This document shows positions 22,970-32,012 of a stretch of DNA of 32,158 nucleotides, one piece after another. Both the position numbers and the translations under genes were made by a program. The notes under the pieces are model-generated. The model ran no database searches, was not told the origin of the DNA, and saw only the letters and a program-made list of their open reading frames with translations. The stretch's first letter is position 1. The number at the start of each line of letters is the position of its first letter. Source of the DNA: Perkinsus olseni. Taxonomy: Eukaryota; Perkinsozoa; Perkinsida; Perkinsidae. The DNA lies in NCBI GenBank assembly GCA_013115135.1, contig JABANP010000566.1, positions 1-32,158 on the forward strand, written 5' to 3'.

Positions 22970-25081
22970 TCACTGGGAATTATCACAAAAAAGCTTCAAG
23001 CGAAGTAATAACAATTTTTCCATTTTCCGGCGAGCCTCTGCTCGCTCAACCACGTCCATCACCGGGTCGAAGGAGGTTTCCTTATCGATATCATCAGTGC
23101 TAGCTTGACTCACGTAGTAAGTGACGTGCGGCGCAGTAGGGACGACTGCACCATAACGATAGATATGCCGGCAGGCCAGAGACCAACAGGCCACAGCCAG
23201 CAGCATCCATACAGCTGCGAACATGATCGCCACCGACCAGCTCTTAGAAGCATCCGCTATAGCACCTGCATGGTCCACGATGAGAGGCGAGAGCTCGGAA
23301 GCATAGGCCTACCCATGATGACTGGGCTAGGGAAATCCCCAATGAGATGAGACACTCCTATTGATATCGCCAGTCCTTGGCTCCGTACATCCTCAGGCAC
23401 GGTACTCATCAGACTGAACAGCGACAGTAGCGCTACGTTGCGAGCTACTACGACTACTACCCCACATTGCAAGGCGCAGTGGTCGAGAATAGCGCCATCA
23501 GACTGAAGGACATCATACAGAGGAACATCCCCGTCGAGTTGGCCATCGCTGTTGATGCGATCGATAGTGCCTGGTGATGTAATACTAACAACAACCCCCT
23601 ACCACACCTCCAACTACTCCTATCGCACTCATGATAGCGCATATCTTAGATCCAGCTCTGGCTCGAGAGGACACATCAGGGTTCTTCCCGGCAACCTTAT
23701 CGCTGAGCCATCCACCAAAGTAAGTTCCCAAGACCCCTGAAGCGAGTCCAAGCAAGTGATCGCCGTTCTCTCTCTGATGGGGCGGCCTACCCGTGAAGAC
23801 AGTGGCTAGGCCAAGGCCCAAGGTCGCCACCGCCTGACTCGCGTATAGAGATTCTCTCAGTATCGTAGGGCCATGTACAGCCAAGCCGCCCACGACGAAA
23901 TTGAAAGCGGCGAACCCGAGACATATGAGTACGAACGATTTCGACTGAGAAAGGAAAATCCTCTAAGACGCGTCTATGATGACCCTCGCGCGCCACGAAA
24001 TTCCCAGCCATTACTACCATCAACACTTGCTTCACATCGCTCATGAAGCCCATGATCGCCCCACTGACTCCTGTATACGCCGGAGCTTCGTTAATAACGC
24101 GTTGAGGGCTAGTCGAGAACCTCCACTGCCATCTTAGACACAGTACTATCATCGGTACCATCAGGCATGCCTGATACACGACACCAACTCAAAACAGTGA
24201 AGAGTGGAAGGCACGGCTTAGAAGCTTCACCAGTAGTACTTCGACCAGGAGGATGACCTTGCCTGCCTCCCAAGATGGTATCCCTGCAGTCACTATGTTA
24301 CCAAGTGCGATACCAACGTAGATGGCCATGAAAAACAAGCCTGGGAGAGTGCCGTGCCAAGAGAGGTCGCTGACGCGTAGCCCTACCGAGATAAGACGAC
24401 TTCCGGCCGCTCGGGGATGCATCATCGATCACTACAGGTGCCAAGGCACAGAAGGCAGCTTCCCCAACACCTACAAGGATTCGATAAGTCCATGAATTGG
24501 TCCAACTCAGAATCAATCCTCACCCGTGAGCAGCCGGCACAGCAGTAGTAGGTTGTAGCTGGTTCCAACGAAAAAATACGTAGACGCGCAGGCAGCCGTC
24601 CAGACGACCAAACCTGGCCTCAGCAATCACAAGCAACCCTTCGAAAAGAGGGGCCTCACCGATCGCTATAGACCTAGCCGTCCAGCATGGTCCCCTCCTT
24701 GACAACCGAGCGAAGATAGGAGAGGCGATCGTGTATCTAGATGAGAGAAGGATGCTTACATTCGACGGTCAGGGAAGGCTAGTACCCAAACATGAATACT
24801 GAGCCGAGCCATCCTGCCGCTGCTGAGCTCAATGGCGTCGAATCCCCCTTGTGGACGGACTCTTTTATATGGGGCAACAGGCCTACCCTATGAGTTAGAT
24901 ACCGCACAGGTTCGATCCCGGCCGGGGGTATATTACCAGCCAGCACTCCACGATCCATGTAGACCAGCAGCTCACAGCCTATGAAGAACAGCAGCTGCGT
25001 GCGAGGAGAGAGGCGCCTTGGAAGCTCGGACGCATCGGACCCTGCTGTTGAATGTGACGTCATGCTGCTGGGATGCATCAT
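22970..25081 (-). CDS. Spinster-type MFS transporter
   Basis: A 12-helix major facilitator of the Spinster family, whose members move sphingolipids, lysolipids or sugars across late endosomal or plasma membranes. The ATG at 25081 starts a short polar tail, then LLVYMDRGVLAG (helix 1). After a 54-nt intron (24883-24936) come LLPHIKESV and AAAGWLGSVFMFGY, then SPIFARLSRR (helix 2-3 loop), VVWTAACASTYFFVG, LLLCRLLTGVGEAAFCALAP (helix 4), FFMAIYVGIALGN, ACLMVPMIVLCLR, a cytoplasmic loop, SKSFVLICLGFAAFNFVVGG, GTYFGGWLSDKVAG, MFLCMMSFSLMALF, VSHLIGDFPSPVIMG and SVAIMFAAVWMLLAVACW. The C-terminal tail is charged (VVERAEARRKMEKLL) and stops at 22970. Joins are GT-AG in frame, except at a GGGG run (plus 23460-23463), where one base too many precedes the ALLSLF exon. 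Segments near 24200 are only roughly placed. It is divergently paired with the plus-strand genes beyond 25.1 kb. Substrate cannot be read from the sequence. Confidence 0.88.
24883..24936 (+). repeat. 54-nt intron consisting of a short tRNA-like hairpin (antisense to the gene)
   Basis: The Spinster intron GTAATATACC...AGGGTAG joins VLAG to LLPHIKESV in phase. On the plus strand it reads TACCC, GAGTTAGATACCGC (D-arm-like), GGTTCGATCC (perfect B-box, near 24909-24918) and GGGTA, so the ends TACCC/GGGTA pair like an acceptor stem. An anticodon arm is missing. The intron is thus bounded almost exactly by the hairpin. Confidence 0.55.
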
Positions 25082-25218
25082 GAGCCTTGCTGATCGACGA
25101 AGGAGCGTTAAAGAATCGCGAGATATGCAAGATTCTCAAGATCGGTGCTGCCGGTTCGGGTTCAAAATCCCTTGAGAACTCGGGGAATTCGCCCTGGCGT
25201 TATGCGGGCAAATCCATC

Positions 25219-25551
25219 ATGTCAGTTCCTTCTTGTTTTGCAATGGCTGACTTCTCAGCCCTCTTCGACGATTTCTGGGATGCAGCCTTACGATTAGCGG
25301 CCCGGCGTGAGGTCCCGGATGCCAACCGCCTCTTGACCTCCCTTTATAGCGATGTTGATGTCCATGAAGCGTCCCATTCTGGCATGCATCGACTTGTTAG
25401 AAATTACGTAAGAACACCGTCACGCAGTCATTGGCAGGCATTATTGGCATCATTGGCATGTAGTCTGTCACGAAAAAATGCGACATTCAAAATTGAGGCC
25501 ACTATGCCACGTCGTGGCGCGAGAACGATGGTCGAGAAATTGAAGCCGTGA
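25219..25551 (+). CDS. Unidentified small protein, divergent from the Spinster gene
   Basis: An uninterrupted plus-strand frame of 110 codons from the ATG at 25219 (alternative ATG at 25243: MADFSALFDDFWDAALRL) to the stop at 25549-25551. It has an acidic aromatic start, a His-rich middle (DVDVHEASHSGMHRL) and a very basic end (MPRRGARTMVEKLKP). No transmembrane segment or known motif. The frame stays open upstream to 25087, only a few bases from the divergent Spinster start, so a first exon or shared promoter is possible. Not recognised. Confidence 0.4.
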   Translation: MSVPSCFAMADFSALFDDFWDAALRLAARREVPDANRLLTSLYSDVDVHEASHSGMHRLVRNYVRTPSRSHWQALLASLACSLSRKNATFKIEATMPRRGARTMVEKLKP

Positions 25552-25732
25552 TGATTTACTGAGTGCCGCCTCAGACTCCAGCGGGGGCTGCGTGGCGTAG
25601 TGGCCTCACTTTTGTACGTTTCATTTTTCGTCCCATCCGCTATTTCTGAAACTTAGGTCATGGATTTGGTTTTTCCAGTGTGAATTCTACACGTAAAAGG
25701 CAGTTCGCTTCTGATACGTTTGGAAGTGGTCA

Positions 25733-25849
25733 ATGGAGCACTCCCTGTGTCAGGTGAAGCGGTCGATTGAATGCATCGAAAGAGAGCTCGACAGAGATGA
25801 CGAGGACGCCATTCTCGGCACCCTCCTCTCGGACCTCATGGATGCTGGG
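25733..25849 (+). CDS. Putative first exon of an unidentified plus-strand gene
   Basis: The ATG at 25733 opens MEHSLCQVKRSIECIERE and 39 codons later meets a consensus donor GTGAGTGA at 25850. The peptide is charged and helical. A pyrimidine-rich TTTTTCCAG lies near 25670 and could be a splice or trans-splice acceptor in the leader. A candidate last exon lies at about 27084-27206 (FMTDVLDAMSLIGDILLAAG, then stop); if both belong together the intervening DNA is a repeat-filled intron. Neither end matches a family I know. Confidence 0.3.
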
Positions 25850-26177
25850 GTGAGTGAACTTCGACAACACCAACAATAACAACTCCGGTGAAATGGCAAC
25901 GGCAACAACGACATTCGCAACGGGAATATCTACTTCGTGACATTTAGCAACGCGTTGTTCTACAACATGGCATTCTTTTTCAACTGACCCGTGAACTTCA
26001 TCAACGCATGCATTAGCTTTTGCAACAGTTGTTCAACTTCACTAGGGTCAAATAAACACATAGGTACTTTGACAACAGGGCGACGAATCCAACACACTTG
26101 CATAGCAAACTCGTTAACACCTGCAACAAGCGTATTTGACGAACTTACATAACATATGACTTTTGTAGACGTTGGAA

Positions 26178-26275
26178 TTTGGGCAACATGGAGGACTTTA
26201 TCAACCTCTGTACTTCGGCAACACACGTACTTTGTCAACACCTCTACTTTTGCAACACCTTCACTTTTTTGCAGC
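26178..26275. repeat. 17-nt degenerate tandem repeat
   Basis: Consecutive units ACTTTATCAACCTCTGT (26195-26211), ACTTCGGCAACACACGT (26212-26228), ACTTTGTCAACACCTCT (26229-26245) and ACTTTTGCAACACCTT (26246-26261), with weaker copies on both sides. Looser CAAC/GCAAC spacing continues leftward to about 25890. The array creates an open minus-strand frame (25960-26292) which is probably a by-product. Confidence 0.7.
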
Positions 26276-27206
26276 TTAGTGTTAACGAGCACTTGCGGTG
26301 TGATGAGTTCGAACTATCTCGTAGGTTTTTCCAACTAGCAGAACAATGTTGGTCCAACAGCATGCACCATCTTGAAGACACTGTCTTCCTCACTATCTGC
26401 ATCTCACCTCTAACTGGTATCACAGTGATACTGTCACTAGTCTAGTAGCGAGTCGCACAGCCAATTTATCCGGTAAGGGTAGAGTCTAAAGGGTGTTTCA
26501 AAACATCGTGAGCACTTTGAGTAAACAGAAGTCAGTGCCGCGTGAGAGTTAGGGATTAAGGCTCGTTGAACGAGCTGTGGAGAAATAGATTCAGGACTGC
26601 TAGTGCTGCTGTAGGACTTCTTCATATCACGGCGTAACGGATTATCAGTGCAGTTCAACCTGAGAAACAAACGCCTTTTCCATAACGAAATACTGCTAAA
26701 GCGACGCACTTGTAGTTTCCGGGCTCTGGGAGACACCGTGGAAGACTGCAGGAGTAGTACGAAACTTGAGCGGGATCATTATAAATTTTCAATTAAACCT
26801 GAAGAGTAAATATGTAGTTAATACCGCTTGAAAACCCTCACCATTCATCAAAAATGTGCATTCACTCCAGTCGGCAAGTCGTGATCGTCAATGGAAGGCG
26901 GTGAGGATGACGACGAGGGTTCCAGTGGGGTCGATGGTGTAGTCGCAGAGGATCCTCGTGATGGAAGACCCTTAGTGTCAGTATACTGCTTCTTCAAAGT
27001 TGGCCCCCACTTTCCCGGCCTCCCACGCTTTCTGAGATCACAGTTTTCAGCGCCTCACCATCTGCTGTTGGAGGATCAAGTAAGCGGCTTCGTTGAGGGT
27101 ACTCGGCACCGTCAAGGTTGCCCGCCTCGGTCCCACCTTCATGACCGACGTCCTCGACGCCATGAGCCTGATCGGAGACATCCTGTTGGCAGCAGGTTGT
27201 AGCTAA

Positions 27207-28650
27207 ATTTCAGCTGCTGGAATCTCCACCTACTCCAGAAGCGTTGCCGGTTTCTTCCTCACATTCGACTACGTCAGACTCCTTGCTACTCTCCTAGCGA
27301 GATACGCCTCCCGACAGAGTGCATTTATGGAGTAAAGCTTCCACCATGTGTATATGGTTGCAGGAGTCGTGGTCACCAGTGGTGACTCACCACTCACTGG
27401 TCCATGTTGAGGCCGTGAGCTGAATGCTTGCCACAGTTCGTGGCAAGCCACAGCCCCACGCTTGTGGCCCGCAAGGGCGAAACTTCGGAGGAGTTGGGGT
27501 ATCACAAGCGCCAGTAAATGTCCGTGAGCCTCACGGCGTGAGGTCTCGAAAAAGCTTTTCGGATGAACTCGCTCATAGGGGGTAGTACTCCCGCCGTCGC
27601 TGGCAGTAATCTCGGAGTACCACTTGCGACGGCTTGTATGATAGGCCCGGCGCTGTATGGCAACTAAGTTCGTTGAGCAGGGACGCAGGAATGGTTTGCA
27701 CCTCCGTCTGAGGCTCAGAAGCTGTCACCAAACTCCTAAAAGCAGCTTCTGAGAAACTATCAGTGAATGCCGAAATGGAAACACCGGGTAAAACTTTTAC
27801 CGTAAAAGACAACGTTCCTAGGTGAACGTGGTCGAGCAACACCACTGTTGATAATGTACTGGCAGAAAAAGCAACGTCGAGCAATAGAAACAACACCCGA
27901 AAGAAGCAACAACTGTTAGAAAGAATTGGGCGTTGAGTATGTAAAGGGCCAAGAAGCAACCGACCAAACAACAACCAACGCCTAGGAAAATCAACGGTGT
28001 TGCACGCGTCGAGTGTTGTTGAACATAGCCATACAAATGCAACGCTCCGTTTGAAAAGCACGCCCTGTTGGCGAATACACAGCCCAAAAATAGACGGCCG
28101 TTGCCAATGTACATTTACCCTCGTCGATGACCGTTTGTAGCACTATGTGCTCGGTGCGCCGATGGAGGCTCCGGGTTCGATCCCGAGCCGTGGCATTATC
28201 ATTGTATTTTCTTTGATTATTGTGACGGGCTGCCTATTATGATTCTTAAGTGATTCACTCAGCCTAACACAATGACGCTAGTGGAGAGTAGTTTCATCCA
28301 TTACGATAACTATGAGTTTGCAGGTTTATTTTCCTCCTCTGGTTGTGTTCCAATGAGTAATCAAGGAGATAATAGTCTTTCCACTAATAAGAAGACGTAC
28401 AAGGATGCCGTCCTCCAAGACGTTCCCGTGCTTCCTTGGAGATCACAGTGATCTGATCACTGACCATTTTGGCACTCCTCCAAAATGGCGCACTGGAAGA
28501 CAAAAGTCGTGTCTCAGGTTGTGAGGTCATACGTTAACTTATGACCGATGCTTCGGCCTGGCATACGGGGAAAAAGTATGACCCATAGTGTATGGGTGAG
28601 GCAAATCCCGGACGAACAACGTGAGCATATGCTTAGCATATTATGCTAGA
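27207..28650. repeat. Hairpin-dense region of short perfect inverted repeats
   Basis: Back-to-back stems include GCTTGCCAC/GTGGCAAGC (27426-27448), GCCC-GCAA-GGGC near 27470, CGTGAG/CTCACG and CCTCAC/GTGAGG near 27525, CGAAAA/TTTTCG near 27550, CTCAGAAGCTG/CAGCTTCTGAG (27714-27753), GGTAAAA/TTTTACC near 27790, and at 28400-28640 CTCCAAG/CTTGGAG, CCATTTTGG/CCAAAATGG, GGTCAT/ATGACC, CCCATA/TATGGG and TAGCATA/ATGCTA. A GGTTCGATCC B-box-like string occurs at 28168 within GGCTC/GAGCC pairing. No supported gene lies in this stretch; the long minus frame 27573-28061 has no ATG. Confidence 0.65.
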
Positions 28651-28987
28651 TCTACTGGAGATAACGCAACCACAACGCTTATATCTCTGAAGACGGTCAA
28701 AACGGGCAGATCCGCAAGAGTGGCTAACTTACGAATATTACATATGCGTATCCGCTCAATGTCTCGCATTCATACGAAAGGCCCAAATTCTGCAGGCTCG
28801 ACGAACATTTACGAGTGATTGAATGAGATATAGACCGAGCAACACCTATGCGCTGAGTCACCCAACCTGAGTGAATGGTGTTCATACACCCGCGCCGACC
28901 CTAGCGGTTCGAAAACGCGTAGGACTGATACAACTTGTGATAGATCCATCTTACTAGTTGAGCTGCTCTTATTTCATGTGAAGCTGA

Positions 28988-29407
28988 TCAAAAGCAAGAT
29001 CCAGCTCGAAGCTCGTGCTGCTGCTCTTCAAGCACAGTTTTTATTGTCTGGCTGTCCGGAGAGTATTCAAACTTGAACAACTCGAGTTCATACATTCTCA
29101 CGAACCCGAGGCACCTTATGTTGACGTTGAGGCGAAAGTCGTCGTAGTCAGGCTTGCTATGCTCATCAACTTTATAGACGAAGGGTCGCAGTTCATCCAC
29201 CGTCAGATCGTTGCTGTCAACGCTGTGGTCACCACATTTCATAACCAACTTCACATCTTCGTGTGGGGAAGTGCTCCAACGGGTTTCAACACAGGCTGTA
29301 CCCTGCGGATTGAGGTTCTTATAGTAGGAACCACTCGGAGGGCTGGGACGAGCCAGGGCTGCCACCATCAGAAAGATCACGCTGTAGATAAGTTTGAAGG
29401 CTACCAT
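28988..29407 (-). CDS. Small secreted protein of unknown family
   Basis: A single-exon frame of 139 residues if started at the ATG at 29407, which puts a clean signal peptide first: MVAFKLIYSVIFLMVAALA, with a likely cut before RPSPPSG. The frame is open 33 codons further upstream, but that start would bury the signal. The mature part has SGSYYKNLNPQGTACVETRW, KLVMKCGDHS, DDFRLNVNIRCLGFVRMYE and a charged tail ending RAGSCF; four Cys could make two disulphides. It looks like a small lipocalin-like or lineage-specific beta-rich secreted protein, but I cannot name it. It sits alone among repeats, on the minus strand. Confidence 0.65.
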   Translation of the reverse strand: MVAFKLIYSVIFLMVAALARPSPPSGSYYKNLNPQGTACVETRWSTSPHEDVKLVMKCGDHSVDSNDLTVDELRPFVYKVDEHSKPDYDDFRLNVNIRCLGFVRMYELELFKFEYSPDSQTIKTVLEEQQHELRAGSCF

Positions 29408-29852
29408 TAGTTTATGTAGAAATTCTCTGAGATGAGACTGAGAAGACATAGATATTTGCATGAAGATCAGATGGATATATCCCCGACAATTGAGATTCGA
29501 CTTCATGGGGAGTGCTACTGCTTCACTACTCGTGTGTCTATGAGTACTATTGATACGCAGTGGCAGTTAAGGCAGCGATGATAGTCTAACACCCGAGTAG
29601 TACTGAACCGGGCTGTAGCTGTGACACATGCACTATAACTCAGTAAAGTGTGGCTATTTGAGACGGGGCTCAAATAGTGGTAAAACCGGACTCGAGAGGA
29701 GTTCGGGAAAACTGATCTAGTTGGTGGATTTATGGTGAGCGTATTGTCCATGGCATGACGAGGAAAGCACGCGCTCACTGGGACGAACACACGTACCACG
29801 AGCAAAGGCGTACAAAGAGCAGGGTGGGTACATAGCAGCAATGGAGTTTCAC

Positions 29853-30076
29853 CTGTTTAACACGTAAAACAGTTTTACGCGAAGTGTTTTACACGAAAAA
29901 CGCGATGTGTTGTGTAGTCATATCACTTCGCGTGATAACGCTGGTGTAAAACGCAATAACGCGTTTAACACATAAGTCAAAACGCGTTATAACACGTAGT
30001 ACGCGTGATGGCGTTAGAAAAACGCGTTTTTCACTACACGAAAATGTGGCTATTTTAACGCGTTATAACGTTATCC
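29853..30076. repeat. Cluster of AACGCGTT-type palindromes, part 1
   Basis: About eight copies of an ACGCG core, often within AACGCGTT, TAACGCGTTTAAC, AACGCGTTATAAC or TTACGCG, in roughly 220 bp, mixed with AACAC/GTGTT words. The cores are self-complementary and spaced irregularly by 15-35 nt. Base composition and word use differ sharply from the gene region. Confidence 0.7.
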
Positions 30077-30324
30077 CTATCGGTCTCATATTCGTAGCCT
30101 AGGCGATCGGCCGCCAAGGGCGGTCTGTGCCTGTCGTATTCATGTAAACCTCGACTTCCTTTATGGCCAGCAAACCGGTATAGGTCTGTAATAATCATCG
30201 TATGCGTAGATTAAGTATTTGAACACCCATGTTGTTGAGATGATGGTCAGGGAGAGTGTCTCTCGTCGCAATGACGAGTTTTTGCTGGGAAAAAATGGAA
30301 GTCTTGGACATAACACCAGGGGCG

Positions 30325-30440
30325 TTATGATCACGCGTTTTACACCGAGTGTGTATAACACATTTCGCGTTTCACGTGTTATATGTGGTATTTCAGGCCA
30401 TAACGCGTTGTGTTATGCGTTATGCGTTAAACACTAGCGT
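30325..30440. repeat. Cluster of ACGCGTT palindromes, part 2
   Basis: After a gap of about 250 bp the same words return: CACGCGTTTTACAC, TTTCGCGTTTCACGTG, ATAACGCGTTGTG, ATGCGTTATGCGTTAAAC. They share both the ACGCG core and the flanking AACAC/TTAC words with the first cluster, so they belong to one repeat family. Confidence 0.65.
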
Positions 30441-32012
30441 TCTACATAACGGGGGTGAAACTCCAATGAAGGTAGTTGTCACTATAGTGCACACAGCATA
30501 CCCTATACTCGTCACTACGTTTTCACTGCATATTGGCTCAAGATCGAATCTTTTTAGTGCTGACTCAAGCTCGTAATTGACGACGTAGCGGACCCTGAGG
30601 AAAGCGACTCATATCAGCTATGGATGGGATATCATCAATCAAGTCGTACTCACTATTGGATGATTTGGGAGTGATTCCACAGTCGCTGCACGCGTGTGAT
30701 TAGCTTGACCAGCTAATCTATGCGCCAGCTTGCCGCAAGCTTGCTCAGTCTGTGCGCGCAGGCAGAATGGTCATCAGCACATTCATGTAGAGCAGACTGG
30801 GCTTCGATAAGGAGCCCTTTCCAGTGGGAAGTTCCCACGGAGTACGCTGTGCAGCACGAGCCGCATATGCCCTCCCCAGGGGTCCTGGACTGAGGCGCAA
30901 GCGCGATTGTAGAAGAGAAATGACGAGAGGTAACCCATCGCCGAGGCGGTCCTTGAGATTTCACGAGCCTTCAACGCAAGAGTCAATTTTCTCTTCGAGA
31001 GCACCGAACCAACCTCTCTCAGCAATGAGCGCAGTGGACGGCCTGTCCCATTTCATTCAGCGGATGAACGAGTAGTTTACCTAGGTTAAAACCGGCGCGG
31101 AGAGATGCCGTGTTATGTTGTGTTCAGGGCTTAGGTTATCAGTTGCTTGCTAACAGCTCGGAAGTCGAGCGTCGTCCCCCTGACGCTCTCTCTCCTTTTT
31201 TAACCGAGGTCTTCGAGAGGCAGCTTGCGCCAGCGGAACCGCGATCGGCACTTGCAGCATCGCCTTCGGCCTCGGCACAGTTTGCCTTCGCGTTTCCCTC
31301 GCTGCCGTCGTGAGGTACTGTCGACCTTTCCGACGCTAGCTTGGTACCGCGCCTTGCCCCATCTCGGAGACCAGGGGTTTTAGGTGTTCGCCGAACACTG
31401 GTCGGCTATGAGTTACTCCGCACGCAGGGCTCTTTATAGAGTATCGCGCTCCGTCTACGCGACATGCGGTATGTGGTAGGAGGATCAATATAACTGCTTC
31501 AGAAAAGCTACCGCCCTTCAAGTAATAACTACGAGTCAAAGAAAGAGAGCAACTTGCTCTGAGCAAGATATCCCTTCACCGTGCTGTTGCAGCGCGCAGT
31601 GTTTCAGCTGCGACATATCGATTGCTCGCTATGTGTGAACCGACTCCGTTCGGCCATAACTTGCTGCTTTAAACTTTTTGACTGTGCGGTCCAGTCTGTG
31701 CGTAGTAGATAGATAGACAGGATTTGGCGGGCGTGAGGGTGTTAAGCGCGGCTTATATGTGTATGCGTCAAAGGATCGATTACAGAGTCTTTCGTGACGC
31801 GAGCAATGCCCCGTTTACGGCAGCTGCTAACAGCTAACAGTTAGCAGCTGGCTTGTAATTCGAAGCTCGGATTCTCACTCTCGAGCAAGCTGCGACGGTC
31901 TTGTGCAGGGTCAGAACTCAATACAACGGAAAAACTATCCTTGAAGGGAAGCGCGAATAAACGTCGCGCTAGGCGACCAACTACTATAGCTATTGTGTGG
32001 GAGGGACAGCCA
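30441..32012. repeat. Gene-poor stretch with scattered perfect hairpins
   Basis: No supported gene. Perfect inverted repeats include GATTAGCT/AGCTAATC (30698-30718), AGCTTGC/GCAAGCT near 30733, GTGGGAA/TTCCCAC (30824-30838), GTGTTC/GAACAC near 31390, AGAGCA/TGCTCT near 31550 and CAGCTGCTAAC/GTTAGCAGCTG (31821-31850). Plus frames 30824-31075 and 31110-31313 are open but show no family trait. Confidence 0.5.

Noticed and set aside
25125..25175. B-box-like GGGTTCAAAATCCC with flanking CTCAAG/CTTGAG stem
   Set aside because: One base too long for a T-loop and inside an open plus-strand frame; no A-box.
25960..26292. A 110-codon minus-strand frame with repeated VAKVE/VLTKY-like words
   Set aside because: The pattern is explained by the 17-nt tandem repeat being free of stops; no independent coding sign.
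27573..28061. A 162-codon open minus-strand frame with a hydrophobic start
   Set aside because: It has no ATG (opens on GTG), lies inside the hairpin/GCAAC repeat block, and shows no family trait.
28130..28196. Possible tRNA gene with GGTTCGATCC T-arm
   Set aside because: The acceptor stem is absent and the GGCTC/GAGCC pairing fits the surrounding hairpin array better than a tRNA.
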